Shown: one piece after another, positions 1 to 6,646 of the stretch | Layout: each line of letters begins with the position of its first letter | Position numbering within the stretch: position 1 is the first letter of the stretch | Source of the DNA: DASVNK01 sp964478815 | Lineage (GTDB): Bacteria > Verrucomicrobiota > Verrucomicrobiia > Limisphaerales > SXQI01 | Reading direction: 5' to 3' | DNA: 18,730 nucleotides | Assembly: GCA_964478815.1 (NCBI GenBank) | Contig: CAYZKY010000124.1 | Coordinates: 1-18,730 of the forward strand | The notes under the pieces: generated by a model | Database searches by the model: none | The model's input: only the letters and a program-made list of their open reading frames with translations | What the model was told of the DNA's origin: nothing | Position numbers and translations under genes: made by a program

Positions 1-2
1 CC

Positions 3-65
3 AAACCCCTTCGCCAACAACCCCAAAACCGCGCCTTCTACCTCGGCGCCCTCAAGCGCCGATAG
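3..65 (+). CDS. Possible C-terminal end of an upstream gene (partial)
   Basis: Frame 3 is open from the left edge to a TAG at 63-65 and would encode about 20 residues ending in a basic tail (...RAFYLGALKRR). The codons are G/C-rich at third positions like those of the neighbours, and a strong hairpin follows at 92-122, as expected after a gene end. The fragment is too short to assign a family, and the other two forward frames are also open here, so this is only a plausible gene tail. Confidence 0.25.
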   Translation, partial: KPLRQQPQNRAFYLGALKRR

Positions 66-91
66 CCACCCGCCATCCAGCCCTCCCGCAG

Positions 92-122
92 CTCGCCCGG
101 CCCGCTTCCCGGCCCGGGCGAG
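92..122 (+). terminator. Strong GC hairpin, possible terminator without T-tract
   Basis: CTCGCCCGGCC (92-102) pairs with GGCCCGGGCGAG (111-122), giving an 11-bp stem with one bulged C and an 8-nt loop. It lies 27 bases after the stop of the putative upstream gene and about 70 bases before the next promoter. No run of T follows on either strand, so it is not a canonical intrinsic terminator. It may still stop or pause transcription. Confidence 0.35.
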
Positions 123-192
123 GCCGCCCCCGTTCGCAGTCCCGCCCTCAGCCGGCTCGCGCTCATGCCGCGCGAACTTGCTGTTCAGCGGC

Positions 193-220
193 TTGCCAGC
201 CGTGCCGACCCTGCTAGTCT
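193..220 (+). promoter_or_regulatory. Putative sigma-70-type promoter with extended -10
   Basis: TTGCCA (193-198, 5 of 6 matches to TTGACA) is separated by 16 bases from TAGTCT (215-220), which is preceded by TGC as in an extended -10. Transcription would begin near 227, about 21 bases before the ATG at 248. The same TGCTA[G/C]TCT core occurs ahead of the Mla operon at 1238-1246, which strengthens both calls. Confidence 0.45.
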
Positions 221-247
221 TGCTCCACCAAACGATTCACCACTCTT

Positions 248-1132
248 ATGAACAAACTCCTCCGTTCCTTCTCCCTTCTGGCCTTCGCGGCCAGCCTGAT
301 GGTCGCGCACGCCGCCGACGCGGAACTCCGCAAAACCATCGAAGCGCTCGAACAAAAATGGGCCGCTGCCTGGAACAATCGCGATCTCGAGGCCTTGGGC
401 GCCCTGTACACCCAGGATGCCCAGCGCCTCGAACCCAATCTGGGCATCATCAAGGGCCTCGATGCCATGCGTGCCGTCACCGCCGGCTACTTTAAGGAGG
501 TCGGCGATCGCCAGCAGAACGTGTCCACGCTCGATGTGATCGGCTCCGGCGATTTCGTCACCGAAACCGGTCTCTGGACCGAGAAGAGCGGCGATGGGTC
601 GCACTTCGAGGATGGGACGTACATGATGCTCTGGAAAAAAGACGGCTCGACCTGGAAGATTCACCGCGAAACCTGGACGAAGACCAGCCAGAAGCTCCGC
701 TTGGTCGAAGGCCTCCGCCCTCTCGAAAAGCTGCTCGGCACCTGGGTCTGGCAGGATGACAACATCAAGGTATCGATCACCTACAAAGCCGTGGCGGCCG
801 GCAGCGCCATCGCCACCGAAGGATATGTGGTGAGCAACAACGCCCGGCTTTCCGAATGGAGCGGCCACATCCATTACCGTCCCGGCTCCAAAACGCTCGT
901 CGAGATCGGCAATGACAAGGACGGAAAGCACGGAGCCAGCACCATCAGCATCGTGGGAAACAGAATCGTCTTCCAGCATTCGGGAGCCGATCAGTCGGGC
1001 GCGCCGGAAACCGAGGTGAGCGAGCTGGTCTTTGAAGACGGCGGCGTGAAATACTCCCAGATCGTCAAATTCACCGGTGGCCGGGCCGGCGAAGAATTGA
1101 TCAAAGACATCCTCTTCAAGAAGGAGGATTGA
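248..1132 (+). CDS. Exported SnoaL-like/DUF4440 domain protein with extra C-terminal domain
   Basis: This 294-residue protein starts with a signal peptide (residues 1 to about 22: basic MNKLLR, a hydrophobic core, then AHAADA), so it should act in the periplasm or outside the cell. Residues 25 to about 150 look like a SnoaL/DUF4440 (SgcJ/EcaC-type) fold: a helical start ending in WNNRDLEALGALYTQDA, then GIIKGLDAM and a terminal strand pair with GTYMMLWKKDGSTWKIHRE. Such domains are small cone-shaped alpha+beta barrels, often dimers, with no single conserved reaction. Residues about 155-294 form a second, beta-rich domain (LEKLLGTWVWQDDN...) reminiscent of a DUF1579- or lipocalin-like barrel. 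That assignment is weak. The ATG has no clear Shine-Dalgarno sequence. The gene appears to be a single-gene unit driven by the promoter at 193-220. The specific function is unknown. Confidence 0.8.
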   Translation: MNKLLRSFSLLAFAASLMVAHAADAELRKTIEALEQKWAAAWNNRDLEALGALYTQDAQRLEPNLGIIKGLDAMRAVTAGYFKEVGDRQQNVSTLDVIGSGDFVTETGLWTEKSGDGSHFEDGTYMMLWKKDGSTWKIHRETWTKTSQKLRLVEGLRPLEKLLGTWVWQDDNIKVSITYKAVAAGSAIATEGYVVSNNARLSEWSGHIHYRPGSKTLVEIGNDKDGKHGASTISIVGNRIVFQHSGADQSGAPETEVSELVFEDGGVKYSQIVKFTGGRAGEELIKDILFKKED

Positions 1133-1217
1133 TCCAATTCGCGCGATTCGGCTGGCCGGTCCCGCCTGGGCTCGGCCCGTCCGCATCTGATCGTCGTACT
1201 TTGCCTCGCTTGAGGGC

Positions 1218-1246
1218 TTCTCAACCGGAAGTTCCCTTGCTACTCT
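1218..1246 (+). promoter_or_regulatory. Putative promoter of the mla operon with overlapping palindrome
   Basis: TTCTCA (1218-1223) stands 17 bases before TACTCT (1241-1246), which is preceded by TTGC as in an extended -10. The -10 region is nearly identical to that upstream of position 248. A palindrome TTGAG-N5-CTCAA (1210-1224) overlaps the -35 and could be an operator. The predicted start of transcription is close to 1253, roughly 95 bases before the mlaE start. Confidence 0.4.
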
Positions 1247-1347
1247 TTGCGCATGGGGAAGCTTTGCTCAACCGCCACCATCAGAGCCGCCGTTGACCGG
1301 CTCTGCGAGAATTGCCCGCCGGGAGCCTTAATCACGAAGGACTCGGC

Positions 1348-2115
1348 GTGCTGAAACGAACGGCTCTGGAGCAGTTGGCCGATTTCGGGCGCCTCGTTCT
1401 GCTGGTGATCGAGACCTTCCGCACCTTTGGGTTGCGGCAGCTCTCCATCCGGGATCTCATCTACCAGCTCTATTTCGTCGGCGTTAAGTCGCAGTCCGTC
1501 GTCCTCGTCACCGGCGCCTTCACCGGCATGGTGATGGCCGCCCAGACCTATTATCAGTTCCACAAAGTCCGGATGGACACGGCCACCCTCGCGGTCGTCA
1601 GCGTCTCGATGTGCAGCGAACTGGGCCCCGTCCTCACCGCCCTGATGGTCGCCGGCCGCGTCGGCGCGTCCATGGCCGCCGAACTCGGCACCATGAAGGT
1701 CACCGAACAGATCGACGCCCTCCGCACCCTGGCCGCTCATCCGGTGGATTATCTCGTCGCCCCCCGCGCGCTGGCCACCGTCATCGCCATGCCCCTCCTC
1801 ACCGCCGAGTCGATCGCCATCGGCATCGGCGCCGGCTACGCCGTCGGAATCCTCCTGCTCCAGATGGACCCGGCCTACACCTGGGCGAACATGGTCAAAT
1901 ACTCCAGCGCCGCGCATGTCTACACCGGCCTCACCAAGGCCGTGATCTTCGGAGGCATCATCTCCTGGGTCAGTTGCCATCGCGGCATGAACTGCGGCGA
2001 AGGCGCCGAAGGCGTCGGCCGCGCCACCACCGAAGCCGTCGTCGCCGCCTGCATCTCCATCCTGATCAGCAACTTCTTCCTGACCCTCTTCCTCAGCCGG
2101 GTGTTCGCGCCATGA
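1348..2115 (+). CDS. mlaE: MlaE-type ABC transporter permease (phospholipid/MCE transport)
   Basis: This is the inner-membrane permease of an MCE/Mla phospholipid transporter; as a dimer it forms the lipid channel with MlaF and MlaD. I chose GTG 1348 because GAAGGA (1336-1341) lies 6 bases upstream and the product, 255 residues, has the usual MlaE length. A TTG at 1312 would add 12 poorly conserved residues. Visible family features are the amphipathic N-terminal helix, the VVLVTGAFTGMVMA segment, the conserved SELGPVLTALMVAGRVGASMAAELGTM stretch (given here only as a landmark near residues 88-115) with the EQIDAL coupling motif that docks on the ATPase, and several hydrophobic helices to the C-terminus. 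The stop overlaps the mlaF start by ATGA, implying translational coupling. No MlaB (STAS) or MlaC gene is present in the window, as is common outside Proteobacteria. Confidence 0.93.
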   Translation: MLKRTALEQLADFGRLVLLVIETFRTFGLRQLSIRDLIYQLYFVGVKSQSVVLVTGAFTGMVMAAQTYYQFHKVRMDTATLAVVSVSMCSELGPVLTALMVAGRVGASMAAELGTMKVTEQIDALRTLAAHPVDYLVAPRALATVIAMPLLTAESIAIGIGAGYAVGILLLQMDPAYTWANMVKYSSAAHVYTGLTKAVIFGGIISWVSCHRGMNCGEGAEGVGRATTEAVVAACISILISNFFLTLFLSRVFAP

Positions 2116-2858
2116 TCGAAGTCCGCGATCTCAAAAAGGGCTTCGGGACCCACCGCGTGCTGGACGGCATCTCGTTCAAGATCGAGCGGGGCGAATCGGT
2201 CGTGATTATCGGGCGCAGCGGTTGCGGCAAGAGCGTCCTGCTCAAGCAGATCATCGCGCTCGCCAAGCCGGACTCCGGCGAAGTGCTGATCGAGGGCCAG
2301 AACGTCTGCGAGCTCAACGAGCGGGAGCTCCTCAAGGTTCGGCGCAAATTCGGCATGCTCTTCCAAAGCGCCGCCCTGTTCGACTCCCTGACCGTCGCCG
2401 AAAACATCTCCTTCGTGCTCCGCCGCGAACGGAATTTCTCGGAGAAGGAGATCGACGACAAGGTCGAGGAAGTCCTCGAGGTCGTCGAATTGTCCGGCAT
2501 CCAGGATAAGCGCCCTTCCGAACTCTCCGGCGGCATGCGCAAGCGCGTCGGCCTCGCCCGCGCCATCATCTACCGGCCCGAAATCGTCCTCTACGACGAA
2601 CCCACCACCGGCCTCGATCCCGTCGTCTCCGACAGCATCGATCAACTCATTATTCGCGTGAACGAGCACCTCAAGGTAACCTCCATCGTCGTCACGCACG
2701 ACACCCGCAGCATGCGGCGGGTCGGCGACCGGATCATCATGCTCGCCAACGGCAAGGTCTACGCCAGCGGCAAGCCGGAGGACATTTTCGCCTCGGCCGA
2801 CCCGCTCGTGCATCGCTTCGTCAACGGAATTTCCGATGCCAAAGACCAACTTTTCTGA
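2112..2858 (+). CDS. mlaF: MlaF-type ABC transporter ATP-binding protein
   Basis: This 248-residue ATPase powers lipid transport by the MlaE permease from the cytoplasmic face. All nucleotide-binding motifs are intact: Walker A GRSGCGKS (residues 34-41), a Q-loop in FGMLFQSAALFDSLTV, signature LSGGMRKR, Walker B IVLYDEP followed by TTGLDPV, and the switch histidine in VTHD. The LSGGM form of the signature and the QSAALFDSLTV Q-loop are characteristic of the MlaF/Ttg2A subgroup rather than of sugar or amino-acid importers. The ATG overlaps the mlaE stop by four bases and mlaD follows three bases after the TGA, so the three genes should be one transcript with coupled translation. Confidence 0.95.
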   Translation: MIEVRDLKKGFGTHRVLDGISFKIERGESVVIIGRSGCGKSVLLKQIIALAKPDSGEVLIEGQNVCELNERELLKVRRKFGMLFQSAALFDSLTVAENISFVLRRERNFSEKEIDDKVEEVLEVVELSGIQDKRPSELSGGMRKRVGLARAIIYRPEIVLYDEPTTGLDPVVSDSIDQLIIRVNEHLKVTSIVVTHDTRSMRRVGDRIIMLANGKVYASGKPEDIFASADPLVHRFVNGISDAKDQLF

Positions 2859-2861
2859 GTC

Positions 2862-3818
2862 ATGAACAAGCAACGCTTTGAATGGCGCGTGGGCCTCTTT
2901 ATTCTCGTGGGCCTCGTCCTCGCCGCGGCCCTCATCCTGCGGTTCTCCAAAGGAGCCGGGCCGCTCTCCCGCACCTACGAGATTAGCCTGACCGCCGCCA
3001 ACGTCGGCGGCATTATCCCCGGCGCGGCCATCCTCATGGCCGGCGTGCCCATCGGCACCATCGATCAGATCGATCTCTCCCCCAGCGGCAACGCCGTCAC
3101 CATGCATGCCCAGATCATCGGGCGTTACAAAATCGCCGCCAATGCCATCTTCTCCATCCGCCAGGCCGGCTTCCTGGGCGACCGCTTCATCGCCGTCAGC
3201 CCCGGCCCGCCGCTGGCCCCGGGTGAGAAGCTCAAAGTGCTCCAGGCCGGCGCCAGCGTCGCCTGCCAGGAACCGTTCGATCTCGCCGAAGTCGCCGAGT
3301 CCGCCAACACTCTCATGCAGCGGATGGCCAACACCGTGGCCCAGCTCAATCAGGCCGTCACCCGCCTCGATACCACGCTCCTCTCCCCGGCCACCCTCGG
3401 TAATATTACCCAGAGCGTCGCCAATGTCCGCACCCTCTCCGAACGCGCCATCCAGACGGTCGACCGCATCGATAATATCCTCGCCACCAATACCCCGCCT
3501 CTGAACACCAGCGTCAGCAACATCTCCGCCTTCAGCTCCAAGCTCAACGAAGTCGCGGTGGATCTCCAAAGCACTCTCGCCAGCAACCGCGTGGAACTGA
3601 CCTCCGCCATGCAGAATCTGAACGAAGCCAGCGGCCGCGTGAATCACCTCCTCGCCGGCGTCGAGGCCGGCCAAGGGCTGGCCGGCAGTTTGATTAAGAA
3701 CCAGGAAATGGCACTGTACACGTCTGAAACCCTGAGCAACGTGATGGTGCTGAGCAGCAATATTAACAATCGAGGTCTTTGGAGCGTGATCCGGAAGCCC
3801 AAAACACCCAAAGAGTAG
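2862..3818 (+). CDS. mlaD: MlaD-type MCE domain protein (lipid-binding periplasmic subunit)
   Basis: This 318-residue subunit has a single N-terminal membrane helix (about residues 11-27, GLFILVGLVLAAALILRF), then one MCE domain (about residues 38-116). The domain carries the hallmark ANVGGIIPGAAILMAGVPIG and GFLGDRFIAVSPG segments. MCE domains form a periplasmic hexameric ring with a central lipid pore. Residues about 130-300 are predicted helical and rich in N, S, Q and L with heptad-like spacing (LNQAVTRLDTTL, VNHLLAGVEAGQGL). They could form the long helical barrel or needle seen in larger MCE proteins. The gene starts 3 bases after mlaF, and the PIN/TRAM gene follows 3 bases after its stop. 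The full length exceeds E. coli MlaD (183 residues), so the C-terminal extension is a real difference, and it may reach across the periplasm in place of MlaC. Confidence 0.92.
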   Translation: MNKQRFEWRVGLFILVGLVLAAALILRFSKGAGPLSRTYEISLTAANVGGIIPGAAILMAGVPIGTIDQIDLSPSGNAVTMHAQIIGRYKIAANAIFSIRQAGFLGDRFIAVSPGPPLAPGEKLKVLQAGASVACQEPFDLAEVAESANTLMQRMANTVAQLNQAVTRLDTTLLSPATLGNITQSVANVRTLSERAIQTVDRIDNILATNTPPLNTSVSNISAFSSKLNEVAVDLQSTLASNRVELTSAMQNLNEASGRVNHLLAGVEAGQGLAGSLIKNQEMALYTSETLSNVMVLSSNINNRGLWSVIRKPKTPKE

Positions 3819-3821
3819 CCC

Positions 3822-4868
3822 ATGGCTTCTTCCTTCTGGGTCATCCGGATTTTCTTTCTTCTGCTCTGCATCGCCGGCGGCTATGCCATCAGCGAAGTCC
3901 AGCCCGGCCTCATGGGCTCCGGCCTCAATGGCGCGCTCATCGGTTTCGGCTTCGGCGGACTCCTGATCGGCATCGATGAATTGCTCAAGGGCTTTTCGCT
4001 CCGCGCCTTTTCCTCCGCCACCTTCGGCCTGATCCTCGGCAGTCTCATCGCCTGGATGGTCGACCGGTCCGATCTCTTCATGTATGCCGACGACAAGCTC
4101 CGCTGGCTCATCCGGCTCTGCCTGTTCCTCGGCTTCAGCTACATCGGCATGGTTCTCGCCCTCCGCAGCAACAAGGAGGACTTCACCCTCATCATCCCCT
4201 ACGTGCGCTTCACCCCGCAGAATGCCCCTCCCAGCCTGATCCTCCTCGATACCAGCGCCGTCATCGACGGCCGCATTGCCGACCTGATCGACGCCAAACT
4301 CGTCAGCGGCACCATCGTCGTCCCCCGCTTCGTCTTGAAGGAACTCCAGGGCATCGCCGACTCCAGCGACCCCATCCGCCGCGCCCGCGGCCGCCGCGGT
4401 CTCGATATGTTGAGCCGCATGCAGCAAAATCCGAAGGTGGACGTCAGCCTGCACGAGGGCGAGTTTCCCGAGGAATCCACCGTCGATGCCAAGCTCGTCC
4501 GCCTCGCCAAGGTCATCGGAGCCAAACTCTTCACCACCGATTCCAATCTCGGCAAAGTCGCCGAACTGCAAGGCGTCACCTTCGTCAACCTCCACGACAT
4601 CGCCGGCGCCATGAAAAGCGTCTGCATCCCCGGCGAAAAAATGCAATTGCGGCTCGTCCGCGAAGGCAAGGACAAAGGCCAGGCCGTCGGCTACCTCAAC
4701 GATGGCACCATGGTCGTCGTCAACCAGGCCGCCTCCTACGTCGGCCGCCAGATCGAAGTGCAGGTGCAAAGCTCCCTCCAGACCGGCGCCGGCGTCATCG
4801 TCTTCGCCGAAGTCCGCAACGGCGCCGAACCCTCCATCGGCCACGGCGAGGGACCAGCCCCCCGCTGA
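3822..4868 (+). CDS. Membrane-anchored PIN/TRAM domain protein (YacL-like)
   Basis: This 348-residue protein begins with four predicted membrane helices (about residues 6-23, 33-52, 64-81 and 96-114). A PIN nuclease domain follows (about residues 139-265) with the acidic residues expected for the metal site: D143 in LLDTSAVIDG, E174 in LKELQ, D222 in VDAKLVRLA and D240 in TTDSN. The C-terminus is a TRAM-type RNA-binding domain (about 271-333, GEKMQLRLVREGKDKGQAVGY as landmark start). The layout matches the YacL/PIN-TRAM family, putative membrane-tethered ribonucleases whose substrates are not established. It starts 3 bases after mlaD with AAAGAG upstream, so it is the fourth gene of the Mla operon. 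Fully intact catalytic acids suggest an active enzyme. Confidence 0.9.
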   Translation: MASSFWVIRIFFLLLCIAGGYAISEVQPGLMGSGLNGALIGFGFGGLLIGIDELLKGFSLRAFSSATFGLILGSLIAWMVDRSDLFMYADDKLRWLIRLCLFLGFSYIGMVLALRSNKEDFTLIIPYVRFTPQNAPPSLILLDTSAVIDGRIADLIDAKLVSGTIVVPRFVLKELQGIADSSDPIRRARGRRGLDMLSRMQQNPKVDVSLHEGEFPEESTVDAKLVRLAKVIGAKLFTTDSNLGKVAELQGVTFVNLHDIAGAMKSVCIPGEKMQLRLVREGKDKGQAVGYLNDGTMVVVNQAASYVGRQIEVQVQSSLQTGAGVIVFAEVRNGAEPSIGHGEGPAPR

Positions 4869-5015
4869 CCAGGGAGGAGAAATTCGAAATGGTGGCCGTT
4901 TTGCCCCATCTCCGAACCTATTTTACCACACCGTTGGAATAGGCCGAATCTGCCGATTCCGATTCCTGCTCCACCGTTGACAGCTCGGTCCGATTTGAAT
5001 TCGAGGGTGAGCATT

Positions 5016-5908
5016 ATGCGGTGGATTCTGCTCGTGTCCCTGTTGTGGCCGCGCCTGCTTTGCGGCCAGTTGGCCACCCATCAGCTTGGTTCTGCCACCT
5101 CCGTCGCCACGGACGACGGGGCCGTGATCCACTGCTGGGTCAGTGGCCCCAAGGGCTCCACTCTTTCTCCCGTTTTGTTCGTGCCCGGGTACCTCATGCC
5201 GGGCGATATCTTCGAATTCCAGATCCGCCACTTTCAAAAAAAACCGCCGAGTAGTGGCGATGGACCCGCGCTCGCAAGGGCAATCCAGCCGCGTCTCCTT
5301 TGGACACTATCCCGCCCGGCGCGCGCGACGTCCAGGCCGTCATCGACCACCTCCAACTCACCAATGTGGTGCTCGTCGGCTGGTCGCTCGCCGTGGGCGA
5401 AATCCTTTCGCTCTGCGAGCAGTTTCCACCCCAATCCGTGCGCGCTCTCGCATTAATCGATGGAGACTTGTCCTATCCGGTTTCCAGCGAAGAAAGCGCC
5501 GGCGAGATCGCCTTTCTGAAGTACGTCGCCTCGTCGATGCGAGCGAATCGTTTGCCGGCATTGCGGGCCTTCGTTCAGAGCATGTACGGCAGACCGCCGC
5601 CCGAAGGGCACTTGGAACGCGTGGTCAAAGCCGTGCAATCCACGGCGGAGGATACGGGTCTGGCCCTGCTCGTGGGGCGGATCGGTTTTCAGGCCCGGCT
5701 CGATCAGATCGCTCTCCCGTCGTTAATCGTTCTTTCCGGGCAGAACTCGAAACGCGAGAGAATCGCCCTCGAAGCCAGGCAACTGAAATCGCCGGAAATC
5801 CATGTCTTTGATGGTGCGGGCCACGCTCTCTTCGTGGACGAAGCCGATAAATTCAATGCGCTGCTGGACAGCTTTATCGAAAAGAACGAACCGCCGAAAC
5901 GCCCTTGA
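5016..5908 (+). pseudogene. Exported alpha/beta hydrolase, broken by two apparent frameshifts
   Basis: The reading frame starts at ATG 5016 after GAGGGTGA and encodes a signal peptide (MRWILLVSLLWPRLLCGQ) and the first hydrolase strands, with FVPGYLMPGDIFEFQIRHF. The homologous sequence then jumps frame at a run of eight A (about 5236-5243) to read RRVVAMDPRSQGQSS, and jumps again within the GC-rich stretch 5311-5328 to read DVQAVIDHL and the nucleophile elbow VGWSLAVG. The last frame runs to TGA at 5906-5908 and contains the likely catalytic histidine in GAGHALF. Removing one base at each site would join a typical protein of about 295 residues. Both sites are error-prone tracts (homopolymer and GC repeat), so either the gene is decayed or the assembly has two indel errors. 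The usual acid position (SGQNSKR) has no clear aspartate. It sits alone between the Mla operon and a small ORF. Confidence 0.75.
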
Positions 5909-6036
5909 CCTTGCTCTCCAATTCGTTCCAGCCCGGCACTCTGCCGCGAGGAAGCTGAGGATCCGGCTTCAAGGCAGTCAGCAAGCAGCGGATTGCGCCA
6001 ACCCGCGTGTTGCCCCAAGGTGGGGATCGATACCAG

Positions 6037-6207
6037 ATGAGCGAAGAGATGCTGACACGAGGAAATATTGGGATATTGATCGGCGTGGGGATGGTGCTGC
6101 TCGCGCTGGGCTTCCTCGCGTACTCCGCCTGGAGCGCCGCCAACCGCAAGAAGCGTTATCGGAAAGGAATTGCTCGTCGAAAGGCATCCGAGACCCAGAC
6201 TCCGTGA
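6037..6207 (+). CDS. Small single-pass membrane protein, unknown function
   Basis: ATG 6037 opens a 56-residue frame with a short polar start (MSEEMLTRGN), one strong hydrophobic helix (about residues 9-30, IGILIGVGMVLLALGFLAYSAW) and a very basic tail (NRKKRYRKGIARRK). This is the profile of a small membrane protein with an inside-positive C-terminus. GGGGAT lies about 10 bases upstream of the ATG; a GTG at 6007 would add ten unremarkable residues. I recognise no family. The hydrophobic-then-basic design argues for a real gene, but its short length leaves doubt. Confidence 0.5.
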   Translation: MSEEMLTRGNIGILIGVGMVLLALGFLAYSAWSAANRKKRYRKGIARRKASETQTP

Positions 6208-6307
6208 GCCGCGGCGCGAAGGGAGCATGAAGCCCGCCTGTCCAGGTCTGGCTGGCCGAACGGGTGCCGCAACCCGGAACGAACCTCGGACTTCACGCAA
6301 AACCGTG

Positions 6308-6330
6308 GCGTTTTCGTTTTCAGAAAACGC
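6308..6330. terminator. Perfect 8-bp hairpin, possible bidirectional terminator
   Basis: GCGTTTTC (6308-6315) and GAAAACGC (6323-6330) are perfect inverted repeats around a 7-nt loop. The hairpin lies about 100 bases after the small ORF on the + strand and about 92 bases after the tRNA on the - strand. Neither side has a clean T-tract, although TTTT occurs on the - strand a few bases beyond the stem. A second small palindrome, GCTTCG-AA-CGAAGC (6383-6396), is closer to the tRNA end. Nothing else is evident between 6208 and 6421. Confidence 0.35.
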
Positions 6331-6421
6331 TCACTTTGTCCCGTCTTTATTGGCTCCTGCTCGAAACGCGGTCTCCGCCAACGCTTCGAACGAAGCCGAT
6401 GCCAACGGTACAAGTTCGAAA

Positions 6422-6497
6422 TGGTGGGCGATGAGGGATTCGAACCCCCGACCTACTGCGTGTAAGGCAGACGCGCTAACCGCTGCGCCAATCGCCC
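6422..6497 (-). tRNA. tRNA-Val (anticodon TAC), CCA encoded
   Basis: On the - strand the acceptor arms GGGCGAT (6497-6491) and ATCGCCC (6432-6426) pair perfectly in 7 bp, followed by discriminator A and a genome-encoded CCA ending at 6422. The T-arm GGGGG-TTCGAAT-CCCTC and a D-arm with GGTTAG are intact. The anticodon loop CTTACAC gives anticodon TAC, which reads valine GUN codons. The first anticodon-stem pair is a T-T mismatch, but the four inner pairs (CTGC/GCAG) are sound. The gene is antisense to its neighbours and has its own promoter. Without CCA it is 73 nt. Confidence 0.96.
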
Positions 6498-6509
6498 GCC
6501 GAAAAGCCG

Positions 6510-6538
6510 AGGGTAGTTCAGCTCGGCGCCCGGTGCAA
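6510..6538 (-). promoter_or_regulatory. Putative tRNA-Val promoter
   Basis: On the - strand TTGCAC (6538-6533) is followed after exactly 17 bases by TACCCT (6515-6510). Transcription would start about 6 bases before the mature tRNA 5' end at 6497. The -10 keeps the T-A-x-x-C-T pattern shared with the promoters at 215 and 1241 in this window. Confidence 0.5.
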
Positions 6539-6540
6539 AT

Positions 6541-6570
6541 CGAACCTTCCAGCGAACCTTCCAGCGAACC
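6541..6570. repeat. 12-bp tandem repeat upstream of the tRNA promoter
   Basis: The unit CGAACCTTCCAG occurs twice exactly (6541-6552, 6553-6564) and is followed by the first six bases of a third copy that then degrades. It ends two bases from the -35 of the tRNA-Val promoter, on its upstream side. A spacing near one helical turn would suit repeated protein contacts, but slippage is an equally simple origin. Confidence 0.7.
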
Positions 6571-6646
6571 ATTCCGCAAGCCGGATCGCTGATCGCCTCC
6601 GAACATTCGGCTCGAAAAACCGGCTGCATTCCGCCAATCTTCCGCC

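Noticed and set aside
1920..4844. Very long open frame on the - strand (974 codons) opposite the Mla operon
   Set aside because: It is the antisense shadow of mlaE-mlaF-mlaD and the PIN gene: high GC with C at third positions keeps the opposite frame open. Its product is low-complexity and acidic and resembles no protein.
4977..4982. Perfect TTGACA upstream of the hydrolase gene as a -35
   Set aside because: At 16-18 bases downstream there is no acceptable -10 (AATTCG or TTCGAG), so no promoter is called, although the hexamer is exact.
6422..6497. tRNA-Val as an integration site for the ATPase-DUF4276 cassette
   Set aside because: No second copy of the tRNA 3' end, no integrase and no flanking repeat is seen in the window, so the idea has no direct support.
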